DNA of 64,000 bases. It comes from Spinacia oleracea. Taxonomy: Eukaryota; Streptophyta; Magnoliopsida; Caryophyllales; Amaranthaceae. Below, piece by piece: positions 45,554 to 56,788 of this stretch. The stretch lies in the NCBI RefSeq assembly GCF_020520425.1, contig NC_079487.1:127742385-127806384 (forward strand), in the 5' to 3' direction. Numbering within the stretch: position 1 is the stretch's first letter; every line of letters starts with the position of its first letter. Below the pieces are notes generated by a model. The model was not told the origin of the DNA. It saw nothing but the letters and a program-made list of their open reading frames with translations, and did not search any database. The translations under genes were made by a program, and so were the position numbers.

Positions 45554-47007
45554 TGGCCCTGTTTGGCAATTGGCTGTTGGCTGTTGGCTGTCGACTGTTT
45601 TACTTGGCTGGTTTGACTGGCTGTTCAAGTTGGCTGCTTTTGTTGGCTGTTTGACTATGGATTGGTTACAAATATGTTTGGTAAAATCAGTTGTTGGCTG
45701 TTGGCTGTAGCTATGTAAAATGACATTTAAGGACATTTAATGAATTTTATTTCATTTTTCAATACATACTTTGTATTATGTACGGAGTAAAACGTAATTA
45801 CAAATAAATAAAAAATAAATTTAAAAATAAATTACTTTATGCAATAGTATTAATAAATTATTATTTTAATTAATAATTATGGAGTAATAATTAACAACTA
45901 ATAATTAATAATCAATGATTAATAATTAATAATTAATAATAATTAAATTAATAATAATTATTAATTATTAATTAATCATTAATAATTAATGGTTAATTAT
46001 TATTAATTAATAAATAATTATTTATTAATTATTCACTTTTAGTTATTAGTCATTAATTAATACGGAGTACTCCGTAATTATTAACTTTTAGTTATTAGTT
46101 ATTAGTTATTAATTATTAATTATTAATTATTCATTATTAATTATTAATTATTAATTATTAATTATTAATTATTAATTATTAATTATTAATTATTAATTAT
46201 TAATTATTAATTATTAATTATTAATTATTAATTATTAATTATTAATTATTAATTATTAATTATTAATTATTAATTATTAATTATTAATTATTAATTATTA
46301 ATTATTAATTATTAATTATTAATTATTAATTATTAATTATTAATTATTAATTATTAATTATTAATTATTAATTATTAATTATTAATTATTAATTATTAAT
46401 TATTAATTATTAATTATTAATTATTAATTATTAATTATTAATTATTAATTATTAATTATTAATTATTAATTATTAATTATTAATTATTAATTATTAATTA
46501 TTAATTATTAATTATTAATTATTAATTATTAATTATTAATTATTAATTATTAATTATTAATTATTAATTATTAATTATTAATTGTTAATTGTTAATTGTT
46601 AATTATTAATTATTAATTATTAATTGTTAATTATTAATTGTTAATTATTAATTGTTAATTGTTAATTGTTAATTATTAATTATTAATTGTTAATCATTAA
46701 TTGTTAATCATTAATTGTTAATTATTAATTGTTAATTATTAATTATTAATTGTTAATTATTAATTATTAACTATTAGTTAATTAGTAAAAAATAAGGACA
46801 AAAAAGTAATTTAGATAGTGAAAAGCCAAAAGCCAACTCCAAAAAGCTAGTGTTACTAGCTTTTCATTTTTGGCGGAAAAGCTGGCTTTTCAGCAAGCTA
46901 AAAAGCCAGTTATCAAACATATTTTTTGGCTGTTTGACCAGATTAAAAAGCCAACAGCCAAAAGCCAACCAAAAAGCCATCAAAAAGCCATTTGCCAAAC
47001 AAGGCCC
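45554..47007. mobile_element. hAT-like element with expanded AT satellite inside
   Basis: The left end GGCCCTGTTTGGCAATTGGC and right end GCCATTTGCCAAACAAGGCC are inverted repeats. The arms repeat TTGGCTGTTGGCTG (left) and AAAAGCCAACAGCC (right). The centre is a long 7-bp satellite. No coding sequence. Confidence 0.75.
45850..46775 (+). repeat. (ATTAATT)n satellite, about 0.7 kb, with complementary left arm
   Basis: From about 46127 to 46580 the 7-bp unit is almost perfect; to 46775 it alternates with ATTGTTA variants. The stretch 45850-46030 is made of the complementary AATAATT-type units, so the two sides could pair. This looks like expansion of the central part of the host element. Confidence 0.9.
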
Positions 47008-47009
47008 AT

Positions 47010-47490
47010 ATCTAGTAAAGACTTGTAATTGCACCCCAAAAAAAAGCCACCCATTTATTTACTTGAAAGAAGAAAACCTCTCTACCTGCCCCAAATCCCC
47101 AATGTTTTCAAGTCCCCACTCCCCCACCCTCTAACCCAGCAACAGTACAACACGTAATTTCTATCCTCCTTTTTCTGGATTTTTGTCATTTCAAATCTGC
47201 CATTTGTTAGTTGAAGACTTGAAGCATAGGTATATGATTTTTGCGCTGATTTGGAGTTAAAGTCCAATTTCAGCTACTGATATTTCAGCAACTGATATCC
47301 AGACGTTACTTTGGTTAACTTCTGGATTTCAGTCCAACAATCTACCTTAAATTTTATTTCAGGTCTTTCCCAGACGCTTCTATTTATTTAAGGTGACTTA
47401 AATTATAAGCTCCTAATCATTTAAGGTGACTTAAAGTGGTTGTTAAACAGACCTTAAGTTAATTGTTTAATTTGATCGAGTAATATTGAG
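47010..47490. other. Intergenic stretch before gene 4 promoter
   Basis: No gene seen. AGGTGACTTAAA occurs twice (near 47390 and 47428), and GTTGTTAAACAGACC near 47440 looks like a miniature-element terminus whose partner may lie near 45283 (GGCTAAGATATCACC). Confidence 0.4.
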
Positions 47491-47681
47491 AGAGATTCCA
47501 ATATATATCAAGTAATTTGATGAGTAAGCTATGATAAGAAGGTATCGGATGCAGATAAGATAAGCTAGGCATCATATTCATATGCGCTAAAGATAATATA
47601 GAATCATGCATCAGGGCTCAATTTGGTTAATTGTCCCCAATCATATGCTTAATTATATTCTATGTTTGTGTAGCTGGCTAT

Positions 47682-47690
47682 TATAAATAA
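47682..47690 (+). promoter_or_regulatory. TATA box of JIP-like gene 4
   Basis: TATAAATAA at the same place as in gene 2. A leader intron follows (47787-47949, GAG-GTAAGT donor, GCAG acceptor), again ending 4 bases before the ATG. Confidence 0.65.
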
Positions 47691-47953
47691 GCGTAGGATT
47701 TAGAGGTAAGGTCATCAACCTAACACATCACATTGTATCAAACTTGATTACCTTTTACGAAGTACAAAACAACCAGTGTGATCGAGGTAAGTATATACTA
47801 CAGATCGCGCGAGTATATATTTGTATTTTCTCTTATAAATTACTTAGTTTTATTTTATACGAAATATATACACAACGTAGTAATATGAAGAGTACTGGTA
47901 ATATATTAATTAGTTTGGCTTTAACTATCGTTTTTGATACGTGAAGCAGAACT

Positions 47954-50327
47954 ATGGCCTCCTCACAAGCAGCAAGAACATCCATCAGTTCGAAGAACAG
48001 AGAGATTTTGGATGGGATAAAGAAGAAGGTGCATGCAGAAAATGCAGGAAGTTTTCAGGCGGCAGCCCAAACAACCACAACAGTAAAAATGCTGAATAAT
48101 GGGGTGGGTGCTGTAAAATATCAGGAGAATAAAGATTGGTCTGGGTCTATATTTGGTTCTTACCCTAAAACTGTTGCCATTGGCGGTATCGGTAAGTTTT
48201 CGCACCGAGGTGTCCCACCCCAGGACTCAGAAGGCTCCAAGGGGGCCATTGTATATGTTGGCCCTAGGGTAGAAGGTGGTCCAGATGATTGTGCTTGGGT
48301 TTTTGCGTGGAGTGTCCCTGACGACGGTTCTTCTAACAAGGTATAGAGTAAATAATACTTCACTTTCTCCATCGTAAATATATCACAACTTTTTTTATTT
48401 TAACCATATTTTTAACGGCAACTTTTATGTAATACCGCCTTATCGAAAAGACCATTTTGGTGACTTAACTAATTGATTATATTGTTTAATTAATTAGTTA
48501 TAGTACTTAACTAATTAATTTTATTGCTTAACTAATTGGTTTAAGTGCTTAACTAATTGGTTATACTCCCTACGTTCCATAATGTTCCTCATGTTTACTA
48601 TTCATTTGGTCAAAGTTAGAAAACTTTGACCGTAATTAGTAGTATAAATAATAGAAAAAATATTAACTTGTGGGATCCCATTGGATTCCTTTCAACGTAA
48701 ATTTTCTAAATATCAAGTTTTTATAAATTTTACTAATGCGAAATTAAAACTATTAATGGTACTCAAAGTAGTGCATTGGAGACCGCGCATAATGGAAAAG
48801 TGAGGAACATTATTGAACGGAGGGAGTATTGCTTAACTTATACGACACCAATGTGGTCTTAAAACCTCCTTATATAAAAGTTTGTATATTTTTAATTACT
48901 TTGTTATATTAGGATAATATATAGTTATGGTGTTTTCTTATGAGAAGTGTTTATTGGTAGGTTGTAATTACTTGTAAAAATAGCTTTTTACCATTTTGGT
49001 CTTTTATGACAATTGCTTAATTAATTACCAAAAATATTATAAAAAAGGAATTTCAACAGCATGCCAAAATATATTTGAGCAAACTCTTGAACAATTTTGA
49101 TGTCTTCGGAAAATATTAATAATACCCTTACATAATTTTTAAATTGTTAAAAAATATTTATCAAGTATTGCCACACTGTCTGCATATAAAATCAACTGCG
49201 CACGCACAGCTTCGGTAGTAAGAGTAGTACTTAAACTTATCAATTCTAGTATTCTAAAACACAAAAACTTATATACCACTTGTCACCTTTTAAAAACTTT
49301 AAATCATTTTATTTTGATTTTCTAAAATAAAGATACTAATTGACTCATCTTAATTGAATTTTAATTAATAAACTCTTTGTATACATATATAACCTCCATT
49401 CATCACCTTCAATTTTTATATCAATATCTTTGTTACTCAAAACTTGTAAAAAGACATCATTTTCCTCCTTTTACGCCTTGAATCATGTCACTTTCAGACG
49501 GGTGTTGAATAAATTGATTTTCGAATATCAAATTTATACGAAGTATAAACACAATTGTAAAAACGCACATTAACCTGTACATCACACGGGATAAAAATTA
49601 GTTAACGTGCAAAGCTAAATAATGTTACATTTAATTTGGGACTCATATCTCACTTAAAACCTACAAATCCCTACTAAGGGATTACATATTTACATGTCGC
49701 GCACGCTTTTACCTATATTTTGTACGTATATTGGATTTAATTAATTAGCCCAGCCGTCTTATACGGATAATGTGTATAATTAATTTATCGTACGTACATT
49801 GTGATAACTTTTACCTATTTTTGGTACTATCTTTTAATGATTTGATTAATTAACTTGATTTTATATTATGCTAAAAAGTTGTACATTATTAATGATTTTG
49901 AAGGAATAATATTTAATAAAATAAAAAAAATTATCATTAAAAAATAATTAACTTTTATTTATATTGGGATAACTTTTAAGCATTTTGATTAAACTAATTT
50001 TACTATGATGTACAATATTTTGTACACCACTTTTTTTAATTTAAACAAGAATTTGTGTCCCAATTCGGTTTACTCTAGCTGTACATGACAAGAAACTAGT
50101 TCAATTGTTTTGACTATTCATTTTTTTTCCAGGTCTATGCTGAATGTGGGCTTGCTACCAAGTATCCTCAAGGACAAATTAACTGGGATAAAATCGAAGC
50201 TTCACTAAAAGCATCCACCTCTGAAATTGAATATTCTGACGAGTTTTCGAAATCTGAGATCTCTGCTTCTATTGATTCTACCGGCAATACTCCTACTCTA
50301 GCTGTTGCCTTCCAAGTTAACCCTTGA
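47954..50327 (+). CDS. Jasmonate-induced-protein-like gene 4 (JIP23-like), two coding exons
   Basis: Exons 47954-48340 (129 codons) and 50133-50327 (64 codons plus stop) join in phase 0 as SSNK-VYAECGLATKYP, giving 193 residues. Motifs match gene 2 in the same order: MLNNGVGA, KDWSGSIFGSYPKTV, FSHRGVPP, EGSKGAIVYVGP, DDCAWVFAWSV, INWDKIEASL and EISASIDSTGNTPTLAVAF. Frame is complete and both splice sites are standard, so the gene looks functional. The intron has grown to 1792 bases through nested miniature elements, against 490 in gene 2. Promoter and leader intron are shared with gene 2, which implies similar control; the gene is a recent segmental duplicate. Confidence 0.78.
48420..48895. 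mobile_element. TIR element with tandem repeats, in gene 4 intron, interrupted
   Basis: Left part CAACTTTTATGTAATACCGCC plus TTAACTAATTGG units, right part CTCCTTATATAAAAGTTTG; the same family as 30055-30312. It is split by a Stowaway element at 48566-48826, so it is the older of the two. Confidence 0.65.
48566..48826. mobile_element. Stowaway-type miniature element nested in gene 4 intron
   Basis: 261 bp flanked by TA. Ends CTCCCTACGTTCCATAATG and CATTATTGAACGGAGGGAG are near-perfect inverted repeats. Confidence 0.82.
48896..50132. other. Remaining intron of JIP-like gene 4
   Basis: AT-rich intron sequence without coding signal. A weak Helitron-like end (ACATCACACGGGATAAAAATTAG) near 49580-49600 is degenerate. 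Confidence 0.5.
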
Positions 50328-50736
50328 ATACTGGTTCTGTACGAGTTGAGCTTAGTATTATCAGATCAATCTACCACGTATAATATGATGGAGCATGCAT
50401 TATAATAACAACTAATATTAGTACGAGTATATATGTAATAACTAAATAAATGCTCTTTTACTTTAATATATATACTTCCTCTGTTTTTTTTTTTTTTGAC
50501 ACAATTCTTTTATCACGTTTGTCAATGTAATTATTTAATCATTAATCTATCTAATTATCTATGGGTATTAATAATTATAAAAAATTAATATTAAATTAAT
50601 CTATACAACTAAACGATTATAACAAGATCCTACATGACTATTTTTTTTTATATATATATATATTTATTAGTTCGCAATCCAAATTAAATGGCATAATTTT
50701 TATCAAACTTCATATTCATTCTCACGCAATGTCGTT

Positions 50737-50779
<43 letters not shown>

Positions 50780-51446
50780 CAGGTTCCTGTGAGAACCACC
50801 TTAAGATGAGAACCTGTCTTATCGTGAGAACCGCCTTTATAGTCGTTCGATCACAGGTAATCTGATGGCTATTATATGTGCGTATTGAATTATATTTTTT
50901 TTCAAAGATTTCTATATCTGTAGGAGATTCTTTATTTAATTGTTGATTACTTTGAACTTCTATGCGCATATATTTTGACTAAAATGTGCATATATTTTGA
51001 CTAAAATGTGCATATATTTTGTTTTATATGTGCATATACTTTTACTCAACTACGCCTATGCTTTGAGCTAATGTGCATATATTTTAACATATACGTGCAT
51101 TTATTTTGACATTAATGTGCATATATGCGTACAAGAATTAATGGAGGAATCCTCGACCAATTCATCTACTATGAACAGTGGCGGTGTCAGTACGGGTTCA
51201 GTTGAACCAATTGAACCCGTACTGGCAAAAACAAAGAAGAAGTTCTTAAGTTTCTGAAGCCATCGAGCGTCAATGTCTTATACATTTTAGCGCTTAAAAG
51301 TGCTGGAAAGTTGGTCGAAGCTAGAACTGTATTTCATTTTGGTGTGTAATGTCTGGTCGCGGGTTCGACTCTAGCAAGTGCTACTTTTTATCTCTTTTTT
51401 TCTCTCTTTCTTTTTTTTTTTTTGAGGGCAAAGGTTAGTGCATAGA

Positions 51447-54400
51447 TTAAACAATCGAAAGTTTGTCCATGAGGACATACGGGCTAACCTCACAAGGACT
51501 ATGGTTAACCCAAACTTGCTCAACACCAAACGGCACTAACCTAGCGAGGTGATGGGCCACAGAGTTGCCATCCCTCCTAATATGAGACCACGAGAAAGAA
51601 TTAAAATAAGAGCAGTGATACATAATATCATCTAAAATAGTGTCTAGATCAGCAAGGTAGGTGGAAGTTTTAGTGAGTCTTGATACAATGGTCTGACAGT
51701 CAGTCTCAATGAGCACATTCTTCATGTTGTATCTCTTAGCCAGCTTGACTGCAGTGAGGACTGCTTTTCCCTCAGCTAGGACGGGTTCCCAGTAGGCTCT
51801 CACTCTCCTTGTGGCTGCAAACAGGACTTCCCCTTTATCATTTCTTGCAACGACACCAATGCCCACCCATCCATTGTCTGGTACCGACGCATCACAGTTG
51901 ATCTTCACCATCCCTTGAGTGGGAGCACTCCAAACGTTGGGGCTACGAGTTTGGTTTCCAGTAGCAGCGGGGTTGACAGCCCCATAAATGCGTTGGTTAT
52001 AGGAGTTGAAATCCTCTGCAAGTCGGCGAACTCTATCAACAATGAGGCTATGGGGGATCTCCTTGTTGTTGAAAATCTTATCATTTCTACGCCCCCAAAT
52101 ACACCACATCAGGAACACACCAATTTGTCTCATCTTTCCGTCCAACTGACCCCATTGCACAATGATCTCTTCAAATGGGAGGCTGCTTATATTCTGCAGC
52201 AAGGGATCGCAACCACACTCTACCCATAGGTCCCTTACGGTCCGACATTCGAACAGGGCATGGTTGGTAGTTTCCTCCATGTCGGGGCACCAAGGGCAGT
52301 CGCCCATCTCAGTCATGTGTCTAGATTTCAGCAGCGATCGAACAGGAAGGGTTCCAGTACAGACTCTCCATGTGAAGTGCTTTGCTTTGGGTGTGACGTT
52401 CAACTTCCAAATATCCACCCACGCCTTGTGGTAGTTGTCAAGGTTGCATGATTTACCTAGCATATAGGCTGTTTTGACGGAGTACAAACCATCATTGGAG
52501 AAAGCCCATGTGAGGGCATCACTCTGTTGTCTGTCGCTAACTGGAATGGACAAGATGCAGCGAATATCCCTATCATTGAAATGTTTCGCCAGTAGCTCAT
52601 GGTTCCAATCTCCTTGATCTTCCTCAATTAAGTCACAGACGCGCTCAATCTCATCAGTTGCAGCTGAGGTAATCATGCCCCCTTCATCATCAGCAACCCA
52701 TTTATCCTCCCAAACATTAATGTTCTTGCCATCCCCCACCCTCCATATTAACCCTTCTTTTAACAAGGCCTTTGCAGCCCATATACTGCGCCAGGAGAAA
52801 CTACTCGTGGGACCTCGATAAGCACCCAAAAAGTCAGTGTTTGGGTAATATTTCCCCTTCATGACACGTCCAAGGAGGGAACCTGGGGCAGAAAGTAACC
52901 TCCAGGCTTGTCTCCCTAGGAGTGCGAGGTTGAATACTTCCATATCCCGAAACCCCATTCCTCCAACATACTTCAGAGCACATAAAGAGTCCCAACTCCT
53001 CCAATGGACTTTTCGCTCGGACCCCGAATTGCCCCACCAGAACCGAGCAATCATGGAGTGGATGTCGTTGATGAACCCAACAGGCAGCTTGTAGATGCCC
53101 ATAATGTATGTCGGAATTGCTTGGATGACCGACTTGATTAACACCTCTTTTCCCGCCCTTGTCAACAACTTCTCCTTCCAGCCTTGGAGTTTTTTCCAAA
53201 TACGATCCTTGAGGGCCGTAAAAACCGATTTTTTTGACCTACCAATGATAGTCGGGATACCAAGGTACTTAGCGTGCTCATCAACCTGTTTCATCCTCAA
53301 AATCTCTAGCAATTCTTCCTGTGTCGAGGGACAGACGCCTTTGCTAAAAGAGACCTCCGATTTGTCATAATTAATTTTTTGCCCGGAAGCTGCTTCATAA
53401 CTGTTGAGCAAGTCAACTATCTTGGAGCATTCTCTATGGTTGGCTCTAGCAAAAAGCAAACTGTCGTCAGCAAAGAAAAGGTGAGAGACCACAGGTCCAG
53501 ATCGAGAGGCTCGTGCCCCATGAATACTGCCATCATCAACCGCCTTCTTGATGAGACCTGAGAAGGCATCAGCTATCATGATAAAAAGGTACGGGGAGAG
53601 GGGATCCCCCTGGCGGAGGCCTCTAGAGGGGAGCACCTTACCACACACACTGCCGTTGACAATGAAAGAATAAGAGACGGTTGAGACGCAGCTCATGACC
53701 AACTTGACCCATCTCTGGTCAAAGCCCATCTTACCCAGCAATCGTTCCAAAAATAGCCACTCAACTCTGTCGTATGCCTTGCTCATATCAAGTTTTAGTG
53801 CAACAGTACCCTTCTTCCCCTTACTTCTCTTTTTCATAGAGTGGAAAAGCTCCAAAGCAATAAGCGCGTTATCTGTGATCAATCTACCCGGAACAAACAC
53901 ACTTTGGTTCTCCGAAATTACTGCCGGTAGGATGGATTTCAGCCTTAGAACGATCGCCTTTGAAGCAATCTTATACAGGACATTGCAGAGGGCTATGGGT
54001 CTAAACTCGGCCAGACTCTTCGGTGACTTCACTTTAGGGATCAAGGCAATGTTAGTACAATTGATGCTTTCTGGGGATAAGTGACCGTGCAAAATATCAC
54101 AAATATGTCTTGTGACGTCATCGCCGACAACATGCCAAAATTTCTGGTAGAAGACGGCATGAACTCCATCCGGTCCTGGGGCTTTGCAAGGGTGCATAGA
54201 ACTGAGGGCCGCAAAGATTTCATCCTTGGTAAAGGGGCGGAGAAGGAGCTCGTTATCTTCTGTAGTAATGAGCGAAGGGACGGCAGATAAGACTTCATGG
54301 ATGGCTGCCATGGTAGGATTAGTGGTTGAGAACAAATCATCATAGAAGTCTTGGATAATTCCTTCAAAATCATCCTCATCAGTGCACCAAATACCATCCT

Positions 54401-55532
54401 TATTCATCAAGCCTTTTATTTCATTTCTTCGCCTCCTTTGAGATGCCTTGTGGTGAAAATATTTCGTGTTTCGATCCCCATCCTTGATGTCCGCCGCTCT
54501 TGATCTTAAGTACCAATGAGCTTCCTGCTTGTCATACAAATCATCAAGATGTTTTTCAAGGTTAGTACATAGAGAAATATTATCCTCCGTAATAGCATCT
54601 GATTGTGCCAGTTTCAAGGCTTTTTCGGTCACATCAATTTGTTTATCAAAATTGGTAAACCTCTCTCCACTCCAACTTTTCAACGCACCCAGCAGCATTT
54701 CCAGTCTCGTCATCATTGTCCCCCCCTCCGAGCTACACCAAGCCTCTTTAACTACCTTCATGCAGTCTTCCTCTAGCAACCATGAAGTTTCGAACTTAAA
54801 GGACTTCTTACCCCTTTGCCTCTTCTTCTTTGGGCGTTTCTGGCGTATAAAGATTGGAGTGTGATCAGACTTGAATCTAACCATATGCTCCACCCTCGCA
54901 TCCGGAAAAAGAGAGACCCAATCTGGGTTGCCCACGAACCTATCTAGCCTCTCTCGAACCATCGTGGAGACAGACAAACCGCGCTGCCAAGTGTACCATA
55001 ATCCTTCGAAGCCTAGATCACGGAGATTTTGGTCATCTAGCACCTCTCGAAACCCTGCAATGGCTCGACGCTCGATGACAGATCCCCCCTCCTTCTCTTC
55101 TTGGCTCAGTATTTCATTAAAATCACCTCCAATTAAGATCGGTCCCGAAACGATCTTACACAAAGAGTTGATGAGCTGCCATGTTTTATACTTGTCCGTC
55201 GATCCTGGCCAGCCATAGATACCAATGAACCTCCATGAGATATCGCCCCATTTAACAATCCCACTTATGTGATTTTGGGAATACGAAATGAGATCAAAAG
55301 AAACATTCCCACTGTTCCAATACAAGCATAAACCACCAGCTTTCCCTATACTACTGACACCTAATGCACAATCAAAACCTAACCTGGATTTGAGATTTTC
55401 CGAGGCTGAACTACTGATCATTGTTTCAGATAGAAATACCAGATTAGGGGCCATGGAGATGCACCACTTGCGCAGTGCTCTAACCGCTCGAGGGTTGCCA
55501 AGCCCCCGGCAGTTCCAACACAGGGTATTCAT
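51447..55532 (-). CDS. LINE ORF2: endonuclease, reverse transcriptase, RNase H (intact frame)
   Basis: 1361 residues, uninterrupted. The endonuclease part shows MNTLCWNCRGLG, LVFLSETM, IGGDFNEI and KSDHTPIF. The reverse transcriptase shows FRPIALCNVLYKIASK, LKLDMSKAYDRVEWLFL, SRGLRQGDPLSPYLF and an intact FADDSLLF box. A zf-RVT domain follows (IWKLNVTPKAKHFTWRVC, CPWC, HALFEC), then RNase H (INCDASVPDNGW, EGKAVLTAV, IETDCQTIVSRL, DGNSVAHHLARL). The start ATG overlaps the ORF1 stop as ATGA, which suggests coupled translation. All catalytic residues I can check are present, so the protein could be active, although the truncated copy lacks its promoter. Confidence 0.93.
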   Translation of the reverse strand: MNTLCWNCRGLGNPRAVRALRKWCISMAPNLVFLSETMISSSASENLKSRLGFDCALGVSSIGKAGGLCLYWNSGNVSFDLISYSQNHISGIVKWGDISWRFIGIYGWPGSTDKYKTWQLINSLCKIVSGPILIGGDFNEILSQEEKEGGSVIERRAIAGFREVLDDQNLRDLGFEGLWYTWQRGLSVSTMVRERLDRFVGNPDWVSLFPDARVEHMVRFKSDHTPIFIRQKRPKKKRQRGKKSFKFETSWLLEEDCMKVVKEAWCSSEGGTMMTRLEMLLGALKSWSGERFTNFDKQIDVTEKALKLAQSDAITEDNISLCTNLEKHLDDLYDKQEAHWYLRSRAADIKDGDRNTKYFHHKASQRRRRNEIKGLMNKDGIWCTDEDDFEGIIQDFYDDLFSTTNPTMAAIHEVLSAVPSLITTEDNELLLRPFTKDEIFAALSSMHPCKAPGPDGVHAVFYQKFWHVVGDDVTRHICDILHGHLSPESINCTNIALIPKVKSPKSLAEFRPIALCNVLYKIASKAIVLRLKSILPAVISENQSVFVPGRLITDNALIALELFHSMKKRSKGKKGTVALKLDMSKAYDRVEWLFLERLLGKMGFDQRWVKLVMSCVSTVSYSFIVNGSVCGKVLPSRGLRQGDPLSPYLFIMIADAFSGLIKKAVDDGSIHGARASRSGPVVSHLFFADDSLLFARANHRECSKIVDLLNSYEAASGQKINYDKSEVSFSKGVCPSTQEELLEILRMKQVDEHAKYLGIPTIIGRSKKSVFTALKDRIWKKLQGWKEKLLTRAGKEVLIKSVIQAIPTYIMGIYKLPVGFINDIHSMIARFWWGNSGSERKVHWRSWDSLCALKYVGGMGFRDMEVFNLALLGRQAWRLLSAPGSLLGRVMKGKYYPNTDFLGAYRGPTSSFSWRSIWAAKALLKEGLIWRVGDGKNINVWEDKWVADDEGGMITSAATDEIERVCDLIEEDQGDWNHELLAKHFNDRDIRCILSIPVSDRQQSDALTWAFSNDGLYSVKTAYMLGKSCNLDNYHKAWVDIWKLNVTPKAKHFTWRVCTGTLPVRSLLKSRHMTEMGDCPWCPDMEETTNHALFECRTVRDLWVECGCDPLLQNISSLPFEEIIVQWGQLDGKMRQIGVFLMWCIWGRRNDKIFNNKEIPHSLIVDRVRRLAEDFNSYNQRIYGAVNPAATGNQTRSPNVWSAPTQGMVKINCDASVPDNGWVGIGVVARNDKGEVLFAATRRVRAYWEPVLAEGKAVLTAVKLAKRYNMKNVLIETDCQTIVSRLTKTSTYLADLDTILDDIMYHCSYFNSFSWSHIRRDGNSVAHHLARLVPFGVEQVWVNHSPCEVSPYVLMDKLSIV

Positions 55533-56080
55533 TGATGTTCGCGGGGTTGGAGCTCGCCAACACCCGCTACTGAATTTTGGTTAAGAGAGTCTTCAGACGG
55601 AACAGAAGTAGAGATTTTAGTCCGCTTGTCAACGTCAACCATCTCTTCGTCACAAGCCTCACTCCTTGCTGCCATAAGGCTTCTCTTTTTGTCACCCTTG
55701 TCACACGAAACCGAAAATGGAGGAGCTTTCACCTGCACCCCTGCCTCGCCAATTGGACCTCTCACAGTTCTGGTCCACTTCTTTGAGACACGAGTGGGCG
55801 GCAAAAGGATGTTCGGGACCGATTGGGGCAAGATAGACTCCTTTTCTGACCTGATTTCGGTGCTTTTCGAGCCTGTAGTCCCCATAGGAAAGCGCACAAG
55901 CTCGTCCGTTGCCCTCGTAGGGGAAGTGGGCTTACCGGGAAGAGCAGACTCCTTTGTGCTGATTACATCGTCGACGGATGTCTTTGGGGCCCTCCTTGTC
56001 ACAAACGGAGAAAAACCCGCTTCAATGGACAAGGGGGCCTTTAAACTCGACTTGTCGTGCGGTCTTGGCGTGGAAAAGAA
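55529..56080 (-). CDS. LINE ORF1, C-terminal fragment
   Basis: The frame is open from the truncation point at 56080 to a stop at 55529-55531 that overlaps the ORF2 ATG. The translation is a basic and Ser/Pro-rich tail (KKWTRTVRGPIGEAG, MVDVDKRTKISTS) like the region after the zinc knuckle in plant LINE ORF1 proteins. The DUF4283 and knuckle parts are missing because of 5' truncation. Confidence 0.7.
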   Translation of the reverse strand, partial: FFSTPRPHDKSSLKAPLSIEAGFSPFVTRRAPKTSVDDVISTKESALPGKPTSPTRATDELVRFPMGTTGSKSTEIRSEKESILPQSVPNILLPPTRVSKKWTRTVRGPIGEAGVQVKAPPFSVSCDKGDKKRSLMAARSEACDEEMVDVDKRTKISTSVPSEDSLNQNSVAGVGELQPREHQ

Positions 56081-56788
56081 TTTTTCTCTCTTTCTTAGTA
56101 GCTATAATTTTGAACTTTTAATACATAATTTTTTTGTACATTCCTACTACTAAATGTCTTTGAAATTCTGTAAATTCTCCAATGCGCTAGAAAAAATTAG
56201 ATTTTGTTTTTATTCATTTTCTTTTAAAAAAAATATCTTTAATTATTTATCTTATATAGTATGTATAAAATCAGTTATTTGCACCCCAAAAATTCAATAA
56301 AATCTGGTACTGTACACTCTGCACAAAAAATATGACTCATATTTTAATTCCGAACCCTTAACACAAATTTTCTGGTGCCGCCACTGACTATGAACATTGA
56401 CGTTTCTCATATTTGCTCACGGCCTTTATCACTCAACACCTTATCAACTTGAACTGAGCTGTCAAATGCTTGACTATCAGCATATAACTGAACTGGCTTT
56501 GAAGAGCTGGGAGGGCATTGCTGCATAGGAGTATCTTCAACAGTAGAAAGTGCCCTGAGTACTGCAGAAAGAACGAGGTTCTAGCTATTAGTGCAAGAGA
56601 ACTATTATGAATCATCCAAATATGTAACATCACGCATTTTGCAAATTCTTGTTGGTAGATGATTCTCATAATATTGTACATGGTTCCTAAAGATCTGGAT
56701 AAATACACATATAGTTACAAGAATATGCACATAGTGTTAAAAGAATATGCACATATAGTTTAATATGCACATAGTGTTAAAAGAATAT

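Larger units (their letters stand above)
51413..56080 (-). mobile_element. 5'-truncated L1-type LINE with 16-bp target duplication
   Basis: TTTTTCTCTCTTTCTT lies at 51397-51412 next to the poly-A (poly-T on the + strand) and again at 56081-56096 at the truncated 5' end. The duplication is low in complexity but exact. The element keeps the end of ORF1 and all of ORF2. It belongs to a different LINE lineage from the one at 13-20 kb, having overlapping ORFs and diverged protein. Confidence 0.85.
51176..56386. mobile_element. hAT-type miniature element hosting a LINE
   Basis: ACTATGAA flanks both sides (51168-51175 and 56387-56394), a perfect 8-bp duplication, and the ends CAGTGGCGG/CCGCCACTG are inverted. 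Without the LINE it is about 530 bp. Confidence 0.82.

Noticed and set aside
49580-49600. Helitron 3' end in gene 4's intron
   Set aside because: The terminal CTAG is replaced by TTAG and the hairpin is weak, so the call does not meet the usual rule.
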